A stretch of DNA of 64,000 bases. Source: Gilichinskyi gelida. GTDB lineage: Bacteria; Acidobacteriota; Thermoanaerobaculia; Gp7-AA8. A program made the position numbers and the translations under genes. The notes under the pieces were generated by a model that was not told where the DNA came from, did not search any database, and worked only from the letters and a program-made list of their open reading frames with translations. This document shows positions 27,346 through 34,836 of this stretch, in pieces. Location: positions 1 to 64,000 of the forward strand of contig JBBPII010000004.1 in the NCBI GenBank assembly GCA_038040385.1, read 5' to 3'. The first letter of the stretch is position 1. Each line of letters opens with the position of its first letter.

Positions 27346-28640
27346 GCGCGGCCGAGCTGGCCGCCGTCGCGATCGTCGCCGCGATCGTGAGCATCGGCTA
27401 TTGGCTGACGCATCCCGATCATCTCTACGACGACTCGCCGGACTACCTCGTCTCCGCCAACAGCCTTGCCGAGGGGCGCGGATTCACCTCGCGGCCGTCG
27501 CCGTCGACGCCGCCGGCCTGGCGCTTCGCCAAGCGGACCGCGAGTTGGAAGATCGACGAGGTGCAGGGAGAGGTGGAGGCGATGCGCACGCCCGGCTATC
27601 CTGCCTTCCTCGCCGCGATGCGGCTGGCGGGGCTGACGCCGTCCCAGGTCACGGTCGTTCAGCTCGTGCTGCGCGTCGCGGCAATAGTACTATTCGTACT
27701 ATTTGCGGCGGCGATCGGCGCATCGTTCTGCGCCCGCCTTCTCGCCGCCGGATGGCTGGTCATCGATCAGTGGGGACTGTGGTGCGCGAACAAGATCGTG
27801 ACCGAGACGCTCTTCACCATCGTCCTCTTCGCCGTCGTATGGATGGCGGTCGCGGCGTTGCGCGCCGGCCGCATCAGTGTCGGGCGGGCGGTGGTGCTGG
27901 GGATGCTGGCCGGCGCGGCGACGCTGGTCCGCCCCGTGGCCATCGCCTATTTCGTGGTGGTCGCGTTCTGCGTCGCCGCCTTCGTTCGCCAGCACCGCTG
28001 GCGCAGCACGGCCATCGTGCTGATCGCGGCGATCGCCCTGCCGCTGGCCTGGGCCTGGCGCAACCAGCGCCAGACCGGCATCTTCACGCTCAGCCTCATC
28101 ATCCCCATCGACAAGGTCTTCTACCGCGCCGCGGGGGCGGAGGCGATCGGGATGCCGGGCGATTACGAGACGAATCTGATCCGGCTGCACGGCGAGTACA
28201 AGGAGCGGGTGGCGCAGCTCGGACCCGCTTCGACGGCGAAGGAGAAGCTCGCGCGCTACGACGCTCTGGCGAACGGCGTCCTCCGCCGCCACTGGCGCGG
28301 CGCGGTGCGCTTGGCGCTTCACGAGCTGCGCATGCTGATGTTCCGCGTCTACCGCTGCACGACCTGCGGGGCGTTCAAGAACGTCGCGAAGATCGCGCTC
28401 TTCTTCGCCCATGTGGCGTTCCTGGCCTGCGCGGTCGCCGGGGCGATCGCAATGATGCGGCGCGACCTCGCCGTCGGCGCGTTCCTGGCGCTGACCGTCG
28501 CCTACTTCATCCTCGTGCCGGCGGGCGGCGGCGGAACGATCGGCCGCTTCCGCACGCCGATCGAGTCGTACTACGCGCTCTTCGCCGCCTCCGGCGCGTG
28601 TACCGTACTGGCCTTCCGGCCGGGGGTGGTGCGGCGATGA
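27342..28640 (+). CDS. polytopic membrane glycosyltransferase-like protein (PMT_2/ArnT-like)
   Basis: A 432-residue protein with about ten helices. The first periplasmic loop has DDSPDYLVSANSLAEGRGF, matching the acidic pair and the Y-X6-L-X2-G-X-G-F pattern of the dolichyl-phosphate-mannose mannosyltransferase-like GT-C family, followed by RTPGYPAFLA. It would use a polyprenyl-phosphate sugar on the periplasmic face. GTG 27342 is chosen for the four-base overlap with the upstream stop; an upstream GTG at 27318 is possible. Codons at 27681-27706 (ATA GTA CTA TTC GTA CTA TTT) are strikingly AT-rich and form a perfect palindrome. Confidence 0.82.
   Translation: MSAAELAAVAIVAAIVSIGYWLTHPDHLYDDSPDYLVSANSLAEGRGFTSRPSPSTPPAWRFAKRTASWKIDEVQGEVEAMRTPGYPAFLAAMRLAGLTPSQVTVVQLVLRVAAIVLFVLFAAAIGASFCARLLAAGWLVIDQWGLWCANKIVTETLFTIVLFAVVWMAVAALRAGRISVGRAVVLGMLAGAATLVRPVAIAYFVVVAFCVAAFVRQHRWRSTAIVLIAAIALPLAWAWRNQRQTGIFTLSLIIPIDKVFYRAAGAEAIGMPGDYETNLIRLHGEYKERVAQLGPASTAKEKLARYDALANGVLRRHWRGAVRLALHELRMLMFRVYRCTTCGAFKNVAKIALFFAHVAFLACAVAGAIAMMRRDLAVGAFLALTVAYFILVPAGGGGTIGRFRTPIESYYALFAASGACTVLAFRPGVVRR
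27683..27703 (-). repeat. AT-rich repeated motif, copy C (perfect 8-bp inverted repeat)
   Basis: AATAGTAC and GTACTATT separated by five bases. Read on the minus strand the segment contains GTACGAATAGTACTATT, 16 of 17 identical to copy A at 18677-18698. It lies inside a GC-rich membrane-protein gene. Confidence 0.75.
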
Positions 28641-29425
28641 AGCGCCCGCAATTCGATCCGAGCTGGCCGCCGGACGTGGTCGAGGTCTACCGCAACGACC
28701 TGCGCGAGATCTGGGATCCGACGATCGAGCGCCACATGTTCAACGCGTACCAGAACGCGCTCGACCTCTACCGCGGTCTGGTGACGCGCGCGGGGGCGAA
28801 GACGGTGCTCGACGTCGGCTGCGCGCAGGCAACCCTCGCCATGCTGCTGGCCGAGGAGGGAAAGAGCGTCACCGCCGTCGACATCCGGGCCCAGTTCCTC
28901 GATTACGCGCGGACGCGCTACGAGCGCGGCGACATCCGCTTCGTCGCCTCGAACGTCTTCGACGCCGGGGACATCGGCACGTTCGATCTGGTCATCGCCA
29001 ACCAAATCATCGAGCACCTCGTCCATCCTGCGGACTTCCTCCGCAAGCTCGCCCAGTTCGCGCGGCCGGGCGGGCTCCTCGTCGTTTCCACGCCCAATCA
29101 CGACTACTTCCGATCGCGCCTGCCGAGCTACACGGAGCTCGGCGACCCCGCGCAGCACGAGAGCCGGCAATTCTCGGCGGGCGGCGGCGACCACTTCTTC
29201 GCCTACACCGAGGAGGAGCTGCGCGCGGCGGCACGCGACGCGGGGCTGGAGGTCGCCGAGGTGGTCTACTACGAGACGCCGTGGATCTCCGGCCACTTCC
29301 TGTTCCGTTTCCTCCATCCGCTGCTGCCGGTGCGCGCGCTGCGGTTCTTCGACCGCCTCTCGCTTAAGCTCGCCCCCCGCAAGCTCGCGCACCAGATCGC
29401 CATCGTTCTCAGGAGGCCGCTGTGA
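28637..29425 (+). CDS. class I SAM-dependent methyltransferase
   Basis: A 262-residue enzyme of the UbiG/Methyltransf_23 type. Motif I TVLDVGCAQATLAMLLAEEG is at about 56-75, then TAVDIRAQFLDYAR, and FDLVIANQIIEHLVHPADFL as the post-I motif. The residues after 150 (STPNHDYFRSRLPSY) form the substrate lid seen in sugar and quinone methyltransferases. Within this operon a glycan substrate is most likely. Start and stop both overlap the adjacent genes by four bases. Confidence 0.88.
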   Translation: MKRPQFDPSWPPDVVEVYRNDLREIWDPTIERHMFNAYQNALDLYRGLVTRAGAKTVLDVGCAQATLAMLLAEEGKSVTAVDIRAQFLDYARTRYERGDIRFVASNVFDAGDIGTFDLVIANQIIEHLVHPADFLRKLAQFARPGGLLVVSTPNHDYFRSRLPSYTELGDPAQHESRQFSAGGGDHFFAYTEEELRAAARDAGLEVAEVVYYETPWISGHFLFRFLHPLLPVRALRFFDRLSLKLAPRKLAHQIAIVLRRPL

Positions 29426-30606
29426 AGCGCGTCGCGGTGGTGGCCTCGCACGTCATCCAGTATCAGGATCCGTTCTTCCGCCTCCTCGCCGCGGAGCCGG
29501 ACATCGATCTAACGGTGCTCTATTGCTCCCCCGCGGGGGCCGAGGTCTATCGCGACACGGACATGAAGACCACGCTCCGGTGGGACATTGAAATGCTCGC
29601 CGGATACCGGCATATCGTCCTTCGCAACTTCGGATTCGGCGACGGTTACACGCGGCTGATCAATCCGGGCGTCGTAGCGGAGCTGTTGCGCGGCCAGTAC
29701 GACATGGTGCTCTTCATGCTCGGCTGGGGGTCGGTGACGGCCCTGCTCGGCATCGTGACCTGCCGCGCGGCGCGCATCCCTTTTTTCCTCTACGGCGACT
29801 CCAGCTTTCCGCCGCCGGAAGATGGTATGGCGCGCCGCATGCGCGCCGGATTCCTGCGCGCGCTGTTCGGCGTCACCACCGGTTTCATGGTCTCCGGCGC
29901 GCTCAATGCCGACTACTACCGCCACTACGGCGCCGACCCGCGGCGATTCTTCCTCCTGCCGTGGGCGGTGGACAACGAGCGCTTCGCCGCCGCGTGCCGC
30001 TTCGCCCCCGGCGAGCGCGACGCGCTGCGCAACCGCCTCGGCATCCCCGGCGACGCGGTCGTCTTCGTCTTCTCCGCAAAGCTGGTGGAGCGAAAAGATC
30101 CGATGACGCTGCTGCGCGCGTTCGACGCGATGCGGCACCGCTCCCGCGCCGCGCTCCTTTTCCTCGGCGACGGCGTGCTGCGCGAGCCGCTGGAGGCCTT
30201 CGTCCGCGAAGGCGACCTCGACACAGTCCGCTTCGCCGGCTTCGTCAACCAGACCGACCTGCCGAAGTACTACGGGGTTTCCGACGTCTTCGTGCTGCCG
30301 TCGACGTACGAGCCGCGCGGCGCGGTGATCAACGAGGCCATGGCCTGCGGGCTGCCGGTCGTCGTCACCGACCGCTGCGGATCGATCGGCGACATCGTGC
30401 TCGACGGCGATAATGCGTTCGTCTATCCCACGGGCGACGCCGCCGCGCTGGCGCGCGCGATGGACGGGCTGGTGGAGGACAGCGCGATGCGCGCGCGCAT
30501 GGCGCAACGGTCGCGCGAGATCATCGAAACGTGGACGTTCGCCCGCGGCGTGGAGGGAGTCAAGAACGCGCTCCGCTGGCTCGCCGGAGGCGATCGCACG
30601 CCATGA
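29422..30606 (+). CDS. GT4-family glycosyltransferase
   Basis: A 394-residue GT-B enzyme. The donor half contains FVFSAKLVERKDPMTLLRAF, then FAGFVNQTDLPKYYGVSDVF and LPSTYEPRGAVINEAMACGL with the E-X7-E signature. The N-terminal half (VVASHVIQYQDPFFRLLAAE) is typical of capsule and O-antigen enzymes. It sits between a methyltransferase and a GT2 gene in the ten-gene run, with four-base overlaps on both sides. Confidence 0.9.
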   Translation: MKRVAVVASHVIQYQDPFFRLLAAEPDIDLTVLYCSPAGAEVYRDTDMKTTLRWDIEMLAGYRHIVLRNFGFGDGYTRLINPGVVAELLRGQYDMVLFMLGWGSVTALLGIVTCRAARIPFFLYGDSSFPPPEDGMARRMRAGFLRALFGVTTGFMVSGALNADYYRHYGADPRRFFLLPWAVDNERFAAACRFAPGERDALRNRLGIPGDAVVFVFSAKLVERKDPMTLLRAFDAMRHRSRAALLFLGDGVLREPLEAFVREGDLDTVRFAGFVNQTDLPKYYGVSDVFVLPSTYEPRGAVINEAMACGLPVVVTDRCGSIGDIVLDGDNAFVYPTGDAAALARAMDGLVEDSAMRARMAQRSREIIETWTFARGVEGVKNALRWLAGGDRTP

Positions 30607-31502
30607 TCACCGTCGCCATCCCCACCTACAACCGCGGCGCGATCGTCGCCGACTGCGTGCGCCGCGTGCTGGCGCTCGACCCGCCGCCGCACGACGTCAT
30701 CGTCGTCGACCAGAGCAAGGAATTGAACGCCGGTCTCGCCCGGCTGCACGACGAGGGATGCATCCGCCTCATCCGTCTGGAGCAGCCGTCGATCCCCCAC
30801 GCCATGAACACCGCGCTGCTCGCAGCGACCACGCCGGTCGTGCTCTTTCTCGATGACGACGTCGAGCCGTCTCCCGCGCTCATTCGCGGGCACGCCGAGG
30901 CCTACGACGACCCGGCGGTGTGGGCGGTGGTGGGGCAGTGCCTCCAGCCGGGCGAGGAGCCGGCGCGGAGCCCGCAGCGGACGGAGACGCTGCCCGATCT
31001 GGAATTCCGCTTCAACCACGATGAGCGGCGCGACGTCCGCAACGTCATCGCCATGAATCTGTCGATGCGCCGCGAGCGGGCGCTGGAGATCGGCGGCTTC
31101 GACGAGAACTTCGTCATGGTGGCGTACCGCTTCGAGAGCGACTTCGCGCTCCGGCTCGCGGCGCGAGGGGGGCGAATTCTCTTCGAGCCGCGTGCGCGCG
31201 TCCGCCATCTGAAAATCCCCTCCGGCGGCACGCGCGCGTACGGCGATCACAAGAGCAGCGCGTCGCCGGCGCACTCGGCAGGCGACTACTACTTCGCCCG
31301 CTTCCACGCGCCGTCGTTCGTCCGGTACGCCCTGCGGCGGCTGCGGCGCAACGTTCTGACCCGTTATCATCTCGCGCACCCGTGGGCCATTCCGCCGAAG
31401 CTCATCGGCGAACTGCGCGGCATGCTGCTGGCGCGACGGCTTGCGCGGGGCGGGAGGAAGCTTCTGCCTCGTCCGGCGCGTTACGGTGAGATCGCTCCAT
31501 GA
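30603..31502 (+). CDS. GT2-family glycosyltransferase
   Basis: A 299-residue GT-A enzyme that begins at the catalytic domain: ITVAIPTYNRGAIVADCVRR, VIVVDQSKE and the metal site LFLDDDVEPSPALI. EIGGFDENFVMVAYRFESDF is a GT2/GT7-like acceptor-site motif. The basic C-terminus may touch the membrane. It overlaps the genes on both sides by four bases, and precedes the polymerase-like membrane protein. Confidence 0.9.
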   Translation: MITVAIPTYNRGAIVADCVRRVLALDPPPHDVIVVDQSKELNAGLARLHDEGCIRLIRLEQPSIPHAMNTALLAATTPVVLFLDDDVEPSPALIRGHAEAYDDPAVWAVVGQCLQPGEEPARSPQRTETLPDLEFRFNHDERRDVRNVIAMNLSMRRERALEIGGFDENFVMVAYRFESDFALRLAARGGRILFEPRARVRHLKIPSGGTRAYGDHKSSASPAHSAGDYYFARFHAPSFVRYALRRLRRNVLTRYHLAHPWAIPPKLIGELRGMLLARRLARGGRKLLPRPARYGEIAP

Positions 31503-32884
31503 TCACCATTGTTTTCGCCGCGTTCCTGCTGCTGTCCATGATCATCGCCATGACCGACTGGCGGCGTGGATGGCTGATGGCCATCGTCTGCGGCATTCTG
31601 CAGGATCCGGCGCGCAAGCTGACGCCGGGCGCGCCGGTAGTGATGACTCTCAGCGTGATTCTGGTGTACGCGGTGATCCTCTTCGCCGCGTCGGGGACGC
31701 TGCAGCAGCACGCGCGGGAGTTCAGCCGCCGCTTCGGCGCGGTGTACATGGCGGTCATCGTCGTGCTGCTGTTCCTGATGCTCGCCGCGCTTCGCGGCCT
31801 CTTCACCTTCGGCCTGGCTGGGTGGAAGGCTCCGGCGCTCAGTCTCTTCGTCTACTGCGCGCCGATTCCGGCCGTTCTGGTCGGGTACACATGGCTGCAG
31901 CGCGAGGAGAACCTCTACAAGCTCTTTCGCTTCTATGCCGTGATCACGGCGGTCGCGCTGATCGGCACGCCGCTGGAGTACTTCGAGGTCAAGTGGCGCG
32001 CCCTCGGTACGGTTGCCCTGACCGACTATTACATCCGCCACCTGCCCGGGATTCAGATCCGCCTTCTGTCCGGCTTCTATCGCGCGCCCGACGTCATGGG
32101 ATGGCACGCCGCGATGATCACCATCATCGGGATGATCATGACCCTCCGCTTGCAGGCGCTCCGCCGCGCGTGGTTCTGGGTGCTGATCACCGGCTGGGGG
32201 ATCCTGAACTGTCTCCTCAGCGGTCGCCGCAAGGCGGTGTACATGGTGGCGGTCTTCACCATCATCTTCCTCTGGCGCTACTTCCGCCGCATGACCCTGG
32301 CGCACATCATCACCTTCGCGGTGGCGCTCGGCATGATCGGCTGGGTCATTCACAAGATCTCGGTCGACGAGAAGTCGAGCGTCTACGCCCGCGGCACGGT
32401 GACCACGCGCGGCGAGGTTTTCGAGCGGCTGGAAGGGGGCCTCATCGGGACGGTCCAGCAGTTCGGCATCCTCGGAGCCGGCCTCGGCACGGCCACCCAG
32501 GGCGTCCAACACGTGGCGACAAAGACGATCGGCTGGCAGGAGGGAGGCCTGGGCAAGCTGGCCATGGAGCTCGGCGTCCCCGGTCTGCTCGCCGTCGTCC
32601 TCCTCGCGGTGATGATGTTCCGAATGATCTTGATGATCTCGGCGCACCCCGACGTCGAGGGATCCTCACAGCTCATCCGATGCGCGCTGTTTGCCATTAT
32701 CGTGGCCAACGCCGTGGAGTTCCTCGTCTCCGCGCAGGCCTACTCCGATGCCGTTCTCGCCCTGATGACGGCGTTTTTCGTCGGCTGCATGTTCGCCACC
32801 GGCGTGCTCGACGAGCGGCTCGCGGCGAGCGAGCAACCGGCGGCAGCGCGTCCGAGACCGTTGACGGCACCGGCGACCGCGTAG
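31499..32884 (+). CDS. O-antigen polymerase/ligase-like membrane protein (Wzy/WaaL type)
   Basis: A 461-residue protein with about eleven to twelve helices and one long periplasmic loop (about 300-360) containing SVYARGTVTTRGEVFERLEG and GILGAGLGTATQGVQH. The glycine-rich loop and the position inside a glycosyltransferase operon fit polymerases and ligases that join polyprenyl-linked glycans in the periplasm; the sequence alone cannot tell polymerase from ligase. It overlaps the upstream GT2 by four bases. A second protein of this general type is encoded at 38514-39938. Confidence 0.78.
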   Translation: MITIVFAAFLLLSMIIAMTDWRRGWLMAIVCGILQDPARKLTPGAPVVMTLSVILVYAVILFAASGTLQQHAREFSRRFGAVYMAVIVVLLFLMLAALRGLFTFGLAGWKAPALSLFVYCAPIPAVLVGYTWLQREENLYKLFRFYAVITAVALIGTPLEYFEVKWRALGTVALTDYYIRHLPGIQIRLLSGFYRAPDVMGWHAAMITIIGMIMTLRLQALRRAWFWVLITGWGILNCLLSGRRKAVYMVAVFTIIFLWRYFRRMTLAHIITFAVALGMIGWVIHKISVDEKSSVYARGTVTTRGEVFERLEGGLIGTVQQFGILGAGLGTATQGVQHVATKTIGWQEGGLGKLAMELGVPGLLAVVLLAVMMFRMILMISAHPDVEGSSQLIRCALFAIIVANAVEFLVSAQAYSDAVLALMTAFFVGCMFATGVLDERLAASEQPAAARPRPLTAPATA

Positions 32885-32897
32885 CACCGTAGGCGCG

Positions 32898-33995
32898 TTG
32901 CGCATCCTCCACGTCGTTCCCACCTACCTCCCGGCGACGCGATACGGCGGCCCGATCGTCTCCGTTCACGGCTTGTGCCGCGCGCTCGCGGCCCGCGGCC
33001 ACGACGTGCACGTCTTCACCACCAACGTCGACGGCGACCGCACCTCCGACATCCCGCTCGGCGTTGCCGTGGACCTGGACAAAGTGAATGTGCACTATTT
33101 TGCCTCGCCGGTGCGTCGGCTTTATTACTCGCCGTCGATGCGGCGGGCGTTGCGCGCCGTGGGCGATTTCGACGTCGTCCACCTCCACTCCGTCTTCCTC
33201 TGGCCGACATACGCCGCCGCGCGCGCGACGCGCAAGGCGGGCAGGCCGTACATCGTCTCGCCGCGCGGGATGCTCGTCCCCGAGCTCATCGCCAGGAAGA
33301 GCAGCCTCGCCAAACGCGTCTGGATCCGTCTGATCGAAGAGCGCACTTTTTTGCACTCTTCGATTGTGCACTTTACTTCCCAACGGGAACGGGAGGACGC
33401 GCGGCGCACCGGTATCGCCGTCCCTGGGGCGGTGATCATCCCCAACGGCGTCGATCTGTCGCTCGAACGCTCGCTCGAGCGCGGCGGCGATCTCCTCTTC
33501 ATCGGCCGCATCAATTGGAAGAAGGGACTGGACCGGCTGATCGAGGCCATGCGTCTCCTGCCGGAGGCGCGCCTCACCATCGCCGGCAACGACGAAGAGA
33601 ACTACCGCGCCACCCTCCCGCATGCGGACAACGTCCGCTTCGTCGGCCCCGTCAGCGGCGAGGCGAAAGACGATCTCCTCCGCCGCGCGGCGGCGCTGGT
33701 GCTGCCGTCGCACTCCGAGAATTTCGGCAACGTCGTGCTGGAAGCGATGGCCGTCGGCGCCCCAGTGGTGGTGACACCCGAGGTGGGGCTGGCGGCGGAG
33801 GTGGAGCGATCGGGCGCGGGGGTGGTCACGTCCAACGACCCGCCCACCCTCGCCGCCGCGCTGCGCGCGCTCCTGGCCGATCCCGCCCGCCGCGCGGAGA
33901 TGGGGCGGCGGGGACGGGCGGCGGTGGAGGCGCGCTACACATGGGAGCGCGTCGCCGCGCAGATGGAGGAGGTGTATGCCCGGTTTGCTCTCTGA
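32898..33995 (+). CDS. GT4-family glycosyltransferase
   Basis: A 365-residue GT-B enzyme with N-terminal VVPTYLPATRYGGPIVSVHG, then FIGRINWKKGLDRLIEAM and LPSHSENFGNVVLEAMAVGA. The start is TTG at 32898 (LRILHVVPTYLP), which leaves 13 bases after the polymerase-like gene. Three AT-rich patches with a shared G-N-GCACT-N-TTTTGC look (33090-33104, 33342-33356, and a weaker one at 33366-33380) interrupt the GC-rich codon use. The last 20 bases overlap the next gene. Confidence 0.88.
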   Translation: MRILHVVPTYLPATRYGGPIVSVHGLCRALAARGHDVHVFTTNVDGDRTSDIPLGVAVDLDKVNVHYFASPVRRLYYSPSMRRALRAVGDFDVVHLHSVFLWPTYAAARATRKAGRPYIVSPRGMLVPELIARKSSLAKRVWIRLIEERTFLHSSIVHFTSQREREDARRTGIAVPGAVIIPNGVDLSLERSLERGGDLLFIGRINWKKGLDRLIEAMRLLPEARLTIAGNDEENYRATLPHADNVRFVGPVSGEAKDDLLRRAAALVLPSHSENFGNVVLEAMAVGAPVVVTPEVGLAAEVERSGAGVVTSNDPPTLAAALRALLADPARRAEMGRRGRAAVEARYTWERVAAQMEEVYARFAL

Positions 33996-34731
33996 GGTGA
34001 CGCCGGTCATCCTCACCGGCGACGAGGAAACCAACATCGCCCGCACCCTTGGGCAGCTCGGCTGGGCGCGCGAGGTGATCGTCGTCGACAGCGAGAGCAC
34101 CGATCGGACGCGCGCCATCGCCGAGTCGTTCGCCAACGTCCGTTTCGTCACCCGTCGCTTCGACGACCTCGCCTCGCAGTGGAGCCACGCTGTATCACTG
34201 GTTACTACAGCGTGGGTCCTCACTCTCGACGCTGACTACTTCGTGCCGTCCGAGGCAGCGGCGGAGATCGATGCGCTGGAGCCCGACCTCAACGGCTACG
34301 AGGCGGAGTTCGTCTACGCCGTCGGCGGCAAGCCGCTGCGCGCGTCGTTCTACACCGCGCGCGCGGTGCTGCTGCGCCGCGGCGCGTTCGACTTTTACAT
34401 GGACGGGCACACGCAGCGCGTTCGGGTGGCGGGGCGGGTCGGACGGCTGCGCGCGCGCCTCATCCACGACGATCGCAAGGACCTCCGCCGCTTCGTCGCC
34501 CGCCAGCGGCGCTACATGCGCGACGAAGCGGCGAAGCTGCGGGCCACGCCGTGGCGCGCGCTCAACCTCACGGGGCGCGTCCGCAAGCTGCGTGTCGTCG
34601 CGCCGTTCGCCGTCGCGCTGCACACGCTGTTCGTCAAGGGCGCGATTCTCGACGGGCGGGCGGGGTGGCGGTACGCGCTGGAGCGATTTCTCGCCGAGGT
34701 CATCCTGTCGCGGGAGCTGATGCGAAGCTGA
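33976..34731 (+). CDS. GT2-family glycosyltransferase (WaaE/KdtX-like)
   Basis: A 251-residue enzyme resembling the lipopolysaccharide-core beta-glucosyltransferase group: EVTPVILTGDEETNIARTLG, VIVVDSESTDRT, then WVLTLDADYFVP with its D-X-D and FDFYMDGHTQRVRV. It is the last gene of the ten-gene run. A perfect 10-bp inverted repeat with AT-rich centre (34185-34215) lies within codons for H-A-V-S-L-V-T-T-A-W. A multi-hairpin element follows the stop codon directly. Confidence 0.88.
   Translation: MPGLLSEVTPVILTGDEETNIARTLGQLGWAREVIVVDSESTDRTRAIAESFANVRFVTRRFDDLASQWSHAVSLVTTAWVLTLDADYFVPSEAAAEIDALEPDLNGYEAEFVYAVGGKPLRASFYTARAVLLRRGAFDFYMDGHTQRVRVAGRVGRLRARLIHDDRKDLRRFVARQRRYMRDEAAKLRATPWRALNLTGRVRKLRVVAPFAVALHTLFVKGAILDGRAGWRYALERFLAEVILSRELMRS
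34185..34215. repeat. 10-bp perfect inverted repeat inside a GT2 gene
   Basis: CCACGCTGTA, an 11-base spacer TCACTGGTTAC, then TACAGCGTGG. The inner part (CTGTA...TTACTACAGC) has the same layout as the palindrome at 10006-10026. Confidence 0.75.
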
Positions 34732-34831
34732 GGAGCGCCGGCGTCCACGCCGGCTGGCCTGCGGGCGTCCCGCCCGCGTTCGCGCGGCGGCGGGGACGCC
34801 GCCGGTCCAGCCGCCGGGACGGCGGCGCTCC
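34732..34831. repeat. 100-bp nested hairpin element between convergent genes
   Basis: Outer 9-bp inverted repeat GGAGCGCCG (34732-34740) with CGGCGCTCC (34823-34831). Inside are four GC-rich hairpins: 34737-34754 (8-bp stem, 2-base loop), 34761-34777 (7-bp stem), 34786-34803 (7-bp stem) and 34811-34825 (6-bp stem). It fills the gap between a GT2 gene and the convergent carbamoyltransferase gene and has no T-run, so it is not a standard terminator. It may be a degenerate REP-type element or an mRNA 3'-end protector. Confidence 0.8.
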
Positions 34832-34836
34832 GCTCG

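Noticed and set aside
34732..34831. CRISPR-like array or intrinsic terminator
   Set aside because: The hairpins differ from one another, there are no repeat-spacer units and there is no T-run.
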